A stretch of DNA of 64,000 bases from Burkholderia sp. D-99 (GTDB lineage: Bacteria > Pseudomonadota > Gammaproteobacteria > Burkholderiales > Burkholderiaceae), in NCBI RefSeq assembly GCF_011605345.1, contig NZ_JAAOXM010000002.1, forward strand, positions 496,001 through 560,000, given 5' to 3'. The notes under the pieces are model-generated. The model ran no database searches, was not told the DNA's origin, and was given only the letters and a program-made list of their open reading frames with translations. Every line of letters starts with the position of its first letter. Within the stretch, counting starts at the first letter, position 1. Positions 26,063-34,884 of the stretch are shown piece after piece. The position numbers were made by a program, and so were the translations under genes.

Positions 26063-26386
26063 ATGGATGCGCTGCCCAATTCGTCCGATACGTCGTTCCA
26101 GCTCTTTCTCGCGAAACTGCTTGAACAGCCGTTGCCCGACTGGACCGAAAAACAGCAGATGGAACTCGAGATGGCGCGCTCGCTGTCCACCGAAATGGTC
26201 CACCTCGCCGAGGACATGCGCGGCCGCACGCCCGATCTCGCGCGCTGCCTCGTGCTGCTCCGTTACGCGAAGGTGCTCGACTTCATGCTGACGTCGCTCG
26301 CCGCGCACCGCGACATTCATCCGCAGACGCTGCGCACGCTGTTCCGCCTCGCGAACCTGAAAGTCGACGATGCGTATCCGGCCTGA
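26063..26386 (+). CDS. Small unknown protein
   Basis: The 107-residue protein (MDALPNSSDTSFQLFLAKLL ...) is acidic at first and helical in prediction by eye, with no signal peptide. No domain is recognised. ATG 26063 follows GAGG at 6 nt; the frame is open upstream to 25841 without support. It stands alone on the plus strand. Confidence 0.6.
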   Translation: MDALPNSSDTSFQLFLAKLLEQPLPDWTEKQQMELEMARSLSTEMVHLAEDMRGRTPDLARCLVLLRYAKVLDFMLTSLAAHRDIHPQTLRTLFRLANLKVDDAYPA

Positions 26387-26474
26387 GCCGGCACGACCCA
26401 TCGGCTGCCGCGGGCGGCAAGCACGGCCGCGACAGCCATTCCCGATTCGCGCGCATGCCCGATAATCTCGCCGC

Positions 26475-26708
26475 ATGAGCATCAGGAACCGGACATCCCG
26501 GCTGGCCGGCGCACTCGGCGTGTTCGTGAAGCGCTACGGGCGCAAGGCTCAAAAGCATCTCGACCCGAACGATCGCCGCTACGATCGCGACGTCGAGCGG
26601 GCGATGCGGCGCATGTCGCCTGCCGACCTGTCCGATATGCTCGCCGGCGATGACGACACCGCGATCGACACCCGGGCCGGTTTCGCCGAAGTGAGACGCA
26701 CGCCGTGA
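26475..26708 (+). CDS. Small basic unknown protein
   Basis: The 77-residue protein is arginine-rich (MSIRNRTSRLAGALGVFVKR ... DRRYDRDVERAMRRM), then acidic (LAGDDDTAIDT). No family is recognised. Its stop overlaps the start of the next gene (GTGA), so the two are translationally coupled and probably act together. Confidence 0.65.
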   Translation: MSIRNRTSRLAGALGVFVKRYGRKAQKHLDPNDRRYDRDVERAMRRMSPADLSDMLAGDDDTAIDTRAGFAEVRRTP

Positions 26709-27250
26709 ACGCCGCCGACTTCGACCGGATCTGGCCGACCATCTGCGAAACCCCTGCCTGGTCCGTGACGAAAGGCCAGGGCAGCTTTCTCACGTTCGAA
26801 TTCGGGCAACCCGCGCTGCATGTCAGGGAGCCGCTCGCCGGCTCGCCCGGCCTGTCCGCGGCGGCTCGCGACAGGCTCGCGTCGCGGCACGTGACGGTCG
26901 CCGGCAACGGGCATCTGTGGATCTGCTACTGCCATTGGTCGATCGCACTCGACAGTCACGAGCTCGCGCACAGCGAATCCCGCTCCGGCGACATCGCGGC
27001 CGCCGCGCAACGTCTCGACGGACAGATCCTGCAATCGGTCACGCCGCGCGCCCAGCCGGGTTCGTGGGCGTTCGACTTCGACCTCGGCGGCAAGCTGACG
27101 ACCTGGCCGTACGGCGACGACCCGACCGACGAACAGTGGCATCTCTACGACCGGCGCTCGGGCAACGTGCTGACCGCCCGCGCGGACGGCACCTGGTCGT
27201 ATGGCCCGGCGAACACATCGCCCGGCAGCGGATCGTCCGGTTCCGGATAG
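26705..27250 (+). CDS. Unknown protein coupled to the preceding gene
   Basis: The 181-residue protein starts at GTG 26705, overlapping the previous stop by four bases. It is rich in Trp and acidic residues (HLWICYCHWSIALDSHE, KLTTWPYGDDPTDEQWHLYDRRSG) and ends in a Gly/Ser tail. It has no signal peptide and no recognised domain. The two-gene coupled layout resembles toxin-immunity or regulator-partner pairs, but nothing else supports such a role. Confidence 0.65.
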   Translation: MNAADFDRIWPTICETPAWSVTKGQGSFLTFEFGQPALHVREPLAGSPGLSAAARDRLASRHVTVAGNGHLWICYCHWSIALDSHELAHSESRSGDIAAAAQRLDGQILQSVTPRAQPGSWAFDFDLGGKLTTWPYGDDPTDEQWHLYDRRSGNVLTARADGTWSYGPANTSPGSGSSGSG

Positions 27251-27340
27251 CCGCCACGGGCGCGCCCATCCGCTTCCGGCAGCGCGCCGGGCTGATTCCG
27301 CACATCAGCGTGACGGGCGTCCCCTCCCCGCAAACGGATG

Positions 27341-27346
27341 TACAAT
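27341..27346 (+). promoter_or_regulatory. -10 element giving a possibly leaderless DUF2946 transcript
   Basis: TACAAT ends only 8 bp before the ATG at 27355, so transcription would start within a few bases of the start codon. No clear -35 is seen at 17 bp. If used, it would make a leaderless or near-leaderless mRNA. Confidence 0.3.
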
Positions 27347-27354
27347 CGCGCGCC

Positions 27355-27840
27355 ATGAACGCACTTCGCCGCTTCCTGCTCCGGCAAAGCGTCGCGCGAC
27401 AGCTGCTGTGGGGGTTCCTCCTCGTGACGCTGCTGTCCCGCGCGCTGATGTCGGGCGCCGTGATGCTCGATCCGGACGGTCCGGATGCGGGCTCGGTGGT
27501 GCTGTGTTCGGGCCGCGGCCCGCTGATCGTCAACGTGGCCGCGCTGGCTGCCCGTTTCGATGCCGGCGCGCCGATCACGCCGGCCAACGATGCGCTCGCG
27601 CTCGCCGATGCGCTCAAGCATGACGCGCATGCCGACAACCCGGCTTCGTCCGGAAGCGGCGACAGCCTGTGCGCATTCGGTGCCGCGCTGTTCACGGCGC
27701 TGGCGTCGTTCGTGCTGCTGGTGCTGCTGTTTCCCGCCGCCGCGCCGCGGCGCTTCCGGATTCACGTCGACCGTCTTCCGTTCGTGCGATCGATCTTCGA
27801 CGATCGCCCACCCTCCCGCGCGCCTCCTCTGTTCTGCTGA
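27355..27840 (+). CDS. DUF2946-family protein 1, candidate copper-sensing leader (ends SRAPPLFC)
   Basis: The 161-residue protein has an N-terminal hydrophobic segment (residues 14-38), single cysteines in VVLCSGRGP and SLCAFGAAL, a second hydrophobic stretch (FTALASFVLLVLLF) and a C-terminus ending SRAPPLFC. The closing Arg-Ala-Pro-Pro is a known ribosome-arrest motif. DUF2946 proteins include Bordetella CruR and Rhodobacter CutF, which control downstream copper genes by copper-dependent arrest. Here the PepSY gene follows by 242 bp. The usual CxxC is not seen, only separated cysteines, so copper sensing is less certain for this copy. Confidence 0.7.
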   Translation: MNALRRFLLRQSVARQLLWGFLLVTLLSRALMSGAVMLDPDGPDAGSVVLCSGRGPLIVNVAALAARFDAGAPITPANDALALADALKHDAHADNPASSGSGDSLCAFGAALFTALASFVLLVLLFPAAAPRRFRIHVDRLPFVRSIFDDRPPSRAPPLFC

Positions 27841-28031
27841 CGGTTCCACCCTGCGGCCCGCGCACGTCGATGTGCACGGGCCTGCACGCCGTTCGTCTCA
27901 TACGACCTGATTCAAGCGTTCACCCGCCTGCCCGCATCGCGCGGGCGACGCCGTCATGCGCATCGTCCGCGCATGGCCCCGCGCCGCCCGTTCCGTCGAT
28001 GCGCGCAAGCGGGCGCATCGCACGTTGACGT

Positions 28032-28053
28032 CCACCGGCCCGCGCCGGCGTGG
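28032..28053 (+). promoter_or_regulatory. Hairpin upstream of PepSY gene
   Basis: CCA-CCGGC and GCCGG-TGG can form a stem with a 4-nt loop about 30 nt before the PepSY start. Its position between the arrest-type leader and the next gene suggests a regulatory fold, but none is proven. Confidence 0.35.
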
Positions 28054-28082
28054 CCGCTCAACGAACACGAGGAGCTGACACC

Positions 28083-29546
28083 ATGTCGACCACCGTCGAA
28101 CGGGCGATCTCGCCCGCCCAATCCGCCCACGCCGGTTACCGGACGCTCTGGCGCTGGCACTTCTATGCCGGCCTGTTCGTCATGCCGTTCCTGGTGGTCC
28201 TCGCGATCACCGGAACGCTCTATTGCTTCCAGCCGCAGATCGAGCCGCTGCTGTATCCGCACCGGCTCGTCGTCGAGCCACGCGCCACGCCGCGACTCGA
28301 TTCCGACACGCTGCTCGCGAACGCGCGCACCGCGATGCCGGCCGGCGCGACGCCGGTTTCCGTCCAGGTCTCGACCGCGCCGGACCGCAGCGCCGAATAT
28401 GTGTTCCGGCTGCGCGACGGCAGCCGCGAGAGCGTGTACGTGAACCCGTACGACGGCAGCGTGCTCGGCACGCTGAGCGTCGAGAACCGCTTCATGCAGA
28501 TCGACCGGATGCTGCATCGCAAGCTGCTGCTCGGCAAGACAGGCGAACTGCTGATGGAGCTCGCCGCATGCTGGACCTTCGTGATGATCGGCACCGGCAT
28601 CGCACTGTGGTGGCCGCGTGGTGCGGCGCGCGTCGGACAGGCACTGCGCCCCGACCTGTCGCTGCGCGGCCGGCCGCTGTGGAAGAACCTCCACGCGACG
28701 GCCGGCATCTGGCTCGCGGCCGGCACGGTCGCATTCATCCTGACGGGGCTGCCGTGGTCGGGCTCATGGGGCAAGAACTTCAAGGCGCTGGCCGCGACCG
28801 TGAACCTCGGCGCGCCGGAAGGCGCATGGGGCGGCGGGTCGGTGCGCTCGACGCGCCCGGGTGCCGCCGCGGCGCCCGCGCCTGCCCAGGCCGCCGCGCC
28901 GGCCGGCCATCATCATGAATCGGGCGAGTCGATGCCCGGGATGGTGATGGACGACCTGCCGTTGCCGCAAACGCCGTGGGCGGTCGGCAACGTGCCCGTC
29001 CCGCATTCGCCGTCGGCACCGACGCCGGCACCGCTGCCGCTGGCCCGCGCCATCGCGATCGTCGCGGGCCTCGGCGTGACGAGCGGCTACACGCTCGCGC
29101 TGCCGGCCGGCGCGGACGGCGTGTTCACCGCGTCGTACTTCCCGGACGATCCGCAGGCCGAGCGGACGATCTACATCGACCAGTACAGCGGCACCGTGTT
29201 GAAGGACATCCGCTATGACGACTACGGCGCGGTATCGCGGGCCGTGTCGTACGGCACGTCGCTGCACATGGGCCGCTACTTCGGGCTCGCGAACCAGATC
29301 ATCTGTGCGGTGCTGTCGCTCGGGCTCGCCGCGATGGCCGTCACCGGCACCGTGATGTGGTGGAAACGCCGCCCGGCGGGCAAGGTGGGCGCGCCGTCGC
29401 GCGAACGCGGCACGCCGCCGATGCGCGGCTGGATTGCGGGGCTCGTGCTGCTCGGCATCGTCTTTCCGCTGATGGGCGCGACGATCGTCGCGGTCTGGTT
29501 GATCGACCGTCTGCTGTTCGGCCGTGCGGCACGCGCGGCAGCCTGA
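28083..29546 (+). CDS. PepSY-domain inner-membrane protein (metal uptake/reductase type)
   Basis: The 487-residue protein has PepSY-associated membrane segments (TLWRWHFYAGLFVMPFLVVLAITGTLYCF near residue 21; TAGIWLAAGTVAFILTGLPWSGSWG near 210; a C-terminal pair near 405-480). A histidine/methionine patch (GHHHESGESMPGMVMDDLP) in the periplasmic loop could bind metal. Family members are found with TonB-dependent receptors and are thought to reduce or release metal from its carrier. RBS GAGGAG precedes ATG 28083. It lies between two DUF2946 genes, fitting a copper-responsive operon. Confidence 0.85.
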   Translation: MSTTVERAISPAQSAHAGYRTLWRWHFYAGLFVMPFLVVLAITGTLYCFQPQIEPLLYPHRLVVEPRATPRLDSDTLLANARTAMPAGATPVSVQVSTAPDRSAEYVFRLRDGSRESVYVNPYDGSVLGTLSVENRFMQIDRMLHRKLLLGKTGELLMELAACWTFVMIGTGIALWWPRGAARVGQALRPDLSLRGRPLWKNLHATAGIWLAAGTVAFILTGLPWSGSWGKNFKALAATVNLGAPEGAWGGGSVRSTRPGAAAAPAPAQAAAPAGHHHESGESMPGMVMDDLPLPQTPWAVGNVPVPHSPSAPTPAPLPLARAIAIVAGLGVTSGYTLALPAGADGVFTASYFPDDPQAERTIYIDQYSGTVLKDIRYDDYGAVSRAVSYGTSLHMGRYFGLANQIICAVLSLGLAAMAVTGTVMWWKRRPAGKVGAPSRERGTPPMRGWIAGLVLLGIVFPLMGATIVAVWLIDRLLFGRAARAAA

Positions 29547-29595
29547 TTCATCGCGCGCCGGCGCACGTTGCGCGCCGACGCGGCAAGCCCGGGCC

Positions 29596-29967
29596 ATGGC
29601 GTGGCTCGGGCTGTTCGCGCTCGTGCTCGCGCTCGTCGCGCCGCTGATCTCGCAACTGCGCGCGAGCGCTTCCGATAGCGGCGTGCCGGCCGCGCCGATC
29701 TGCTCGGCAACCGGCAACACGCTCGTGGCGCACGCGGAAACGCATGCGCCGGCCGATTTGCCGTCCGATTTACCGTCCGACAAGCATTTCGACCGCTGTG
29801 GCTATTGCGGCCTGCTCGCCGGCCATCCACCGCTGCAGGTCGCGGTGCTCCTCTCATCCTCCCCGGCCGTGCGGCATGCGCCGCCCGAGCTACTGATCCC
29901 CATCGCCCACCGCCCGGCGAAGCGCTATGCGCTCGCCGCGCGCGGGCCGCCTTCCGCCCGCGCCTGA
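29596..29967 (+). CDS. DUF2946-family protein 2, candidate copper-sensing leader (CGYC; RGPP near end)
   Basis: The 123-residue protein has an N-terminal hydrophobic segment (residues 2-20), a cysteine pair in DRCGYCGLLAGHPP (CxxC) and a C-terminus ending AARGPPSARA. Arg-Gly-Pro-Pro resembles the Arg-Ala-Pro-Pro arrest motif of the other two copies, eight residues from the end. It follows the PepSY gene by 49 bp and precedes a TonB-dependent receptor by 173 bp. No clear RBS precedes ATG 29596. Confidence 0.7.
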   Translation: MAWLGLFALVLALVAPLISQLRASASDSGVPAAPICSATGNTLVAHAETHAPADLPSDLPSDKHFDRCGYCGLLAGHPPLQVAVLLSSSPAVRHAPPELLIPIAHRPAKRYALAARGPPSARA

Positions 29968-30051
29968 CGCACCTCGCGACCGCGCCGCCGCACACCGCGC
30001 GGCGCCGTCCGCTTCGCCTGCCCGCCCTGCCGGTGCCCGATGCCGAGCCCG

Positions 30052-30069
30052 CGCGCGTGACCACGCGCG
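30052..30069 (+). promoter_or_regulatory. Hairpin between DUF2946-2 and TonB receptor
   Basis: CGCGCGTG and CACGCGCG form an almost perfect stem about 70 nt upstream of the receptor start. It is a candidate RNA fold whose formation could depend on ribosome stalling in the preceding gene. Confidence 0.35.
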
Positions 30070-30140
30070 GCGGCCGGCGCCGCGCATGGCGCGCATCGTG
30101 TCCGTTTCATCATCGTCACCATAACCATACGTATAACGAC

Positions 30141-32264
30141 ATGTTTCCCTTGACCCGTATTGCCGTCGCGCTGTCCGGCGCGATCTCGGTGCTCTCCGCG
30201 TCGGCCGCATGCGCACAAGGCGCCGCGCCGACCGACGCCTCGACCGACGCACCGGCCGCGTCGACGCTGCCCGCGATCAACGTCAACGCGACCCGCGCGA
30301 CGGACGCGCTGACGTCGAAATCGACCGCCGACCTGAAGCGCACGCTCGACCAGACGGTCGGCTCGGTGGGCTTCGTCGATGCCGACAGCTACCGGAACAC
30401 CTACGCATTCACGCTGCGCGACGTGCTGAAGGACGTGCCCGGCGTGTTCGTCGAGAACCGCTACGGCCAGGAGCTGCGCCTGTCGATTCGCGGCTCCGGC
30501 ATTGCCCGCTCGTACCACACGCGCGGTCTCGAGATCCTGCAGGACGGCATCCCGACCAACCTCGCGGACGGCAGCGGCGACTACTACCAGATCGATCCGC
30601 TCGCGCTGCAGGCCGTGCAGGTCTACAAGGGCGGCAACGGCCTCGCGTACGGTGCATCGACACTCGGCGGCGCGATCGACTTCATCACGCCGACTGCCCA
30701 TACCGCCGACGCGCCGAACATCGTGCGCGTGGAAGGCGGCAGCTACGGCACGGTACGCACGAGCGCGCAGATCTCGCGCGTGCTCGGCCCGCTCGACTTC
30801 CTCGCGAACTTCAGCGTCAATCATTCGGACGGTTATCGCGATCACGCGAAGGGGCAATACGAGCAGTTCAACGCGAACGTCGGCTACCGGTTCAGCCCGG
30901 CCGTCGAGACGCGCTTCTACGTCGGCGTGTATGTCGTCGACCAGTTGCTGCCGGGCACGCTGTCGCTGTCCGACGCGCTGAACAATCCGACCAAGGCCGC
31001 GCCGAACGCGATCTCGGGCGACCAGGCGCGCAATACGCGCACCGAGCGGATCGCGAACCGCACGACAGTGAAGCTCGATTCGGGCGAACTGCAGTTCGAC
31101 ACGTGGGCCATTCACAAGAGCCTCTATCACCCGATCTTCCAGGCGCTCGACCAGGACGGCTGGACCTACGGATTTGCGCCGCGCTACACGGGCCGCCTGA
31201 CGCTCGGCGGGATGCGCAACGACCTGATCGTCGGCGCGCGCTTCTTCGGCGGCCGCACGCAGGCGAACCAGTACGTGAACGTCAACGGCAACAAGGGCGC
31301 ACAGACGCTCGACTCGACGCAAGCCGCGTTCAACTACGAGGCGTATGTCGAGAACCGGTTGTTCTTCGTGCCGACCGTTGCGCTGATGACCGGCGTGAAG
31401 GTGCTGCACTCGGTGCGCGAGTACATCGACAACGGCGGGCTGCCGCGCGACCCGAACTACAAGTCGACGAACGCGAGCTACAGCGGCGTCAATCCGAAGC
31501 TCGGGCTGCTGTGGCAGCCGGATGCGAACACCCAGGCCTACGTCGACATCACGCGCAGCCAGGACGTACCCGACTTCACCGACCTCACGCAGACCTTCTC
31601 GAACACGACGCGCTTCACGCCGCTCGCGTCGCAGCACGCGTGGACGATCGAGTTCGGCACGCGCGGCTCGCGCGAGCGCGTGAGCTGGGACGTGACCGCC
31701 TATCGCTCGCTCGTGCGCGACCAGTTGCTGCAGTACACGACGAACCCGGACGTGCCGGCGGCGACGTTCAACGCGAACAAGACGGTGCTGCAAGGGATCG
31801 AGGCCGGCGCGTCGGTCGAACTGTTCCGCAACGTCACCGGTCGCGGCGTGGGCGACAAAGTCACGCTGTCCGGCGTCTGGAACCTGAACGACTTCCGCTT
31901 CAAGAACGACCCGCAGTACGGCAACAACCGGATCGCGGGCGTGCCGTTGAACGTGCTGCGCGCGACGCTGGGTTACGCGCGCCCGAGCGGCTTCCACATC
32001 GCGGCCACGCTCGACTGGGTGCCGTCGGGCGCGTGGGCCGACGACGCGAACACGTTGCGCGTGCCGAGCTACACGCTGCTCGGGCTGCAGGCCGGCTACG
32101 ACTTCCGCAACGGACTGTCGCTGTTCGTCGATGCGCGCAACCTGACCAACAAGCGCTACGTCAGCGACATCAGCACGGTCGCGGACGCGCGCACCGCGAA
32201 CACCGCGATCTTCTATCCGGGCGAAGGACGCAGCGTGTTCGCCGGCATGCGGTACGCGTTCTGA
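30141..32264 (+). CDS. TonB-dependent receptor 1 of the copper-type locus
   Basis: The 707-residue receptor has a signal peptide (residues 1-26, SAACAQ), a plug (LRDVLKDVPGVFVENRYGQELRLSIRGSGIARSYHTRGLEIL ... GNGLAYGASTLGGAIDF) and a beta-barrel ending FAGMRYAF with terminal Phe. The plug wording is that of receptors for small metal complexes rather than classic siderophores. No Shine-Dalgarno is visible before ATG 30141; the preceding bases encode a histidine-rich shadow. Translation may depend on coupling to the upstream DUF2946 gene. Copper is inferred from the neighbours. Confidence 0.88.
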   Translation: MFPLTRIAVALSGAISVLSASAACAQGAAPTDASTDAPAASTLPAINVNATRATDALTSKSTADLKRTLDQTVGSVGFVDADSYRNTYAFTLRDVLKDVPGVFVENRYGQELRLSIRGSGIARSYHTRGLEILQDGIPTNLADGSGDYYQIDPLALQAVQVYKGGNGLAYGASTLGGAIDFITPTAHTADAPNIVRVEGGSYGTVRTSAQISRVLGPLDFLANFSVNHSDGYRDHAKGQYEQFNANVGYRFSPAVETRFYVGVYVVDQLLPGTLSLSDALNNPTKAAPNAISGDQARNTRTERIANRTTVKLDSGELQFDTWAIHKSLYHPIFQALDQDGWTYGFAPRYTGRLTLGGMRNDLIVGARFFGGRTQANQYVNVNGNKGAQTLDSTQAAFNYEAYVENRLFFVPTVALMTGVKVLHSVREYIDNGGLPRDPNYKSTNASYSGVNPKLGLLWQPDANTQAYVDITRSQDVPDFTDLTQTFSNTTRFTPLASQHAWTIEFGTRGSRERVSWDVTAYRSLVRDQLLQYTTNPDVPAATFNANKTVLQGIEAGASVELFRNVTGRGVGDKVTLSGVWNLNDFRFKNDPQYGNNRIAGVPLNVLRATLGYARPSGFHIAATLDWVPSGAWADDANTLRVPSYTLLGLQAGYDFRNGLSLFVDARNLTNKRYVSDISTVADARTANTAIFYPGEGRSVFAGMRYAF

Positions 32265-32314
32265 TGCGCCGCCTGCGGCATGACCCGTTACACAGATTCA
32301 AAGGAAACCGAAAC

Positions 32315-34432
32315 ATGAAGTTCAGATTGATGCTGCCCGCCGCCTTGCTCGCGGCCTTCGCGCCCGCCGGGCAAGCCCAGGAAAGCGGCGCCGGGAACAC
32401 CGGTGCCACGCTTGCGCCGATTCGCGTCAACGCAAGGAAGGCGACGCCGCTCACGCAACCGCTCGACACCGGCAGCCGTCTCGGCCTGTCGTCGCTCGAA
32501 ACGCCCGCGAGCGTCGAGCAGATCGATCGCAAGACGCTCGACACGCGCGGCGACAGTGCGATCGTCGACGCGGTGAGCCGCGCCGCCGGCATCAGCGCAT
32601 CGCCGCATCCCGGCAACGGCGGCTCGGAGCTCGGTGCGCGCGGCTTCGTCGGCGCGTCGTCGGTCACACAACTCTATGACGGCGTGCGCCCGTACGGCGC
32701 AATCGGCATCACCTTTCCATTCGACACGTGGTCGGTCGACCATATCGACGTGCTGCGCGGCCCGGCTTCGGTGATCTACGGCGAAGGCGCGATCGGCGGT
32801 GTCGTCAACATCGTTCCGAAGAAGCCGACGCGTGGCCCGATCCAGAACGAACTGCAGGCCGGCGGCGGCACCGAGGGCACGGCGCGGGTCGCGTTCGGCA
32901 GCGGCGGCGCGATCAACGACAAGCTGTCGTACCGTTTCGACATCAGCGGCAACCGCTCGTCGAACTGGGTGGACCGCGGCAATTCGCGCAACCTGTCGAT
33001 CTCCGGCGCGCTGCGCTACGACGTGACGTCCGACCTGTACGTGACGGCGTCGTATGCGCAGGGTTTCCAGCATCCGATGCAGTATTTCGGCGTGCCGCTC
33101 GTCAACGGCGCGCGCGATCGCGCGCTCGACAAGAAGAACTACAACGTCGGCGACAGCGACATCGCGTTCCGCGACAGCTGGGCGACGGTGTCGGCGAACT
33201 GGCAGCCGAGCGACAGCCTGAACGTGACGAGCACGCTGTACCGGATGAAGAGCAACCGTCACTGGAAGGATGCGGAGTACTACACGTACCTGCCGTCGAC
33301 CTCACAGGTCCGGCGCAGCAGCTATACGGAAATCTTCCACGACCAGGAGCAGTACGGCAACGTGACGGCGGCCACCGTGACCTCCGCGCTGCTCGGGATG
33401 CGCAACACGTTCTCGACGGGTGTCGAGTTCAATCACACGACGTTCCAGCACGACAACAACGCGCCGTATTCGGGCACGTCGACGGTCGATCCGTTCAACT
33501 TCGACCCGGGCAGTTTCATCAACACGGCCGGCACCTATCCGAAGTACCGCAGCCAGTCGAACCAGTACGCGCTGTTCGCCGAGAACCGGCTGGAAATCAC
33601 ACCGCGCTGGTCGGTGATCGGCGGGCTGCGCTACGACCACGCGAGCGTGAACCGCGACGATCTGGTGAACGGCAGCGCATTCACGAAGGTATTCGCGAAC
33701 ACGGGCTGGCGCATCGGCACCGTGTACGACGTGCAGCCCGGCCTCGCCGTGTACGGCCAGTATTCGGTCGCGGCCGACCCGATCAGCTCGCTGCTGTCGC
33801 TGAATGCGTCGAAGGCGAACTTCACGCTCGCGACCGGCCGGCAGATCGAAATCGGCGTGAAGCAGTCGTTCCTGGACGGCAAGGCGGAATGGACGCTCGC
33901 CGCGTACCGGATCGTCAAGAGCAATCTCGTGACGGCCGATCCGCTGAACCCGAACCAGTCGATCCAGGTCGGCCAGCAGTCGTCGCGCGGGCTCGAAGCG
34001 ACGGTCGGCGCGGAGATCGCGAAGGACTGGCGCGTCGACGCGAACGTGTCGATCCTGCGCGCGAAATACGACGACTTCCAGCAGACGGCCGGCGGCACGA
34101 CGGTGTCACGCGCGGGCAACGTGCCGGTGTCGGTGCCGCAGCGGCTCGCGAACCTGTGGGTGAGCTGGCGCTTCGCGCCGGACTGGACGGGCATCGCAGG
34201 CGTCAAGTACGTCGGCAAGCGCTTCGCCGATACCGCGAACCAGCTCGTGATGCCGTCGTACACCACGGTCGACCTCGGCCTCGCGTGGAAGCCGCGCAAG
34301 GACACGACGATCACGGCCCGCGCGTACAACGTGTTCAATCGCCGCTTCGTGCAGTCCGCGTACTACAACGAGACGCAGTACCTGCTCGGCAACGACCGGC
34401 GGCTCGAAGTGCTGGCGAACTACCGGTTCTGA
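32315..34432 (+). CDS. TonB-dependent receptor 2 of the copper-type locus
   Basis: The 705-residue receptor has a signal peptide (residues 1-22, AGQAQ), a plug (SLETPASVEQIDRKTLD ... GPASVIYGEGAIGGVVNIVPKKP) and a beta-barrel ending EVLANYRF with terminal Phe. It starts 50 bp after receptor 1 with AAAGGAAA as RBS and is likely in the same operon. It belongs to a different subgroup from receptor 1, so the two may take different ligands or metal forms. Confidence 0.9.
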   Translation: MKFRLMLPAALLAAFAPAGQAQESGAGNTGATLAPIRVNARKATPLTQPLDTGSRLGLSSLETPASVEQIDRKTLDTRGDSAIVDAVSRAAGISASPHPGNGGSELGARGFVGASSVTQLYDGVRPYGAIGITFPFDTWSVDHIDVLRGPASVIYGEGAIGGVVNIVPKKPTRGPIQNELQAGGGTEGTARVAFGSGGAINDKLSYRFDISGNRSSNWVDRGNSRNLSISGALRYDVTSDLYVTASYAQGFQHPMQYFGVPLVNGARDRALDKKNYNVGDSDIAFRDSWATVSANWQPSDSLNVTSTLYRMKSNRHWKDAEYYTYLPSTSQVRRSSYTEIFHDQEQYGNVTAATVTSALLGMRNTFSTGVEFNHTTFQHDNNAPYSGTSTVDPFNFDPGSFINTAGTYPKYRSQSNQYALFAENRLEITPRWSVIGGLRYDHASVNRDDLVNGSAFTKVFANTGWRIGTVYDVQPGLAVYGQYSVAADPISSLLSLNASKANFTLATGRQIEIGVKQSFLDGKAEWTLAAYRIVKSNLVTADPLNPNQSIQVGQQSSRGLEATVGAEIAKDWRVDANVSILRAKYDDFQQTAGGTTVSRAGNVPVSVPQRLANLWVSWRFAPDWTGIAGVKYVGKRFADTANQLVMPSYTTVDLGLAWKPRKDTTITARAYNVFNRRFVQSAYYNETQYLLGNDRRLEVLANYRF

Positions 34433-34502
34433 CGCGGCGCGACGCGCTGCAACGCGCGTGCCGCCCGCACATGCACGGCGGCGCGCGCGGGTGCGGCCGG
34501 CG

Positions 34503-34868
34503 TTACTTCACCGTGAACGCGTAGTGCCCCTGCGTGCGGTGCCCGTCGAGCGCGACGGCCACCCACGCCACCGTGTAGACGCCGGGCGCAAGCGGGTTCA
34601 GCGCGACGGACATGTGCTTGCGGTTCGACGCGTCGACTTCGGCCTTGCCGTTCGTGACGGCGTGGCCCTGCGCATCGGTGACGGCGATCGAGCTGAACGC
34701 GGGTTCGAGCCCGTCGTCGAAATCGATCGCGACGCGTGGCGGCGACGCGGTCACGGTCTCGCCCGCGGACGGCACCTGATGCGTCGGGAACGCATGGGCA
34801 TGCGCGAACTGCGCGCCGGCGAGGAGCAGCGCGGCAGCGGCCATGCGCAACGTGGTCAGCTGATTCAT
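34503..34868 (-). CDS. CopC/YobA-type periplasmic copper-binding protein
   Basis: The 121-residue protein has a signal peptide cleaved near AHA|HAFP, leaving an N-terminal histidine, and the CopC pattern: VPSAGETVTASPPRVAIDFDDGLEPAFSSIAVTDAQG, with ALDGHRTQGHYAF near the end. In CopC proteins the N-terminal His and an Asp-x-His pair bind Cu(II), and DGH here fits. It starts 16 bp after the OMP gene with RBS GGAG, so it is the last gene of a minus-strand operon. Confidence 0.88.
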   Translation of the reverse strand: MNQLTTLRMAAAALLLAGAQFAHAHAFPTHQVPSAGETVTASPPRVAIDFDDGLEPAFSSIAVTDAQGHAVTNGKAEVDASNRKHMSVALNPLAPGVYTVAWVAVALDGHRTQGHYAFTVK

Positions 34869-34884
34869 GGCGTTTCTCCGTCGA

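Noticed and set aside
30209..34432. A 1407-codon open frame spanning both TonB-dependent receptor genes
   Set aside because: Its first two thirds are arginine-rich shadow sequence of receptor 1; only the last part, from 32315, is a real gene with its own RBS and signal peptide.
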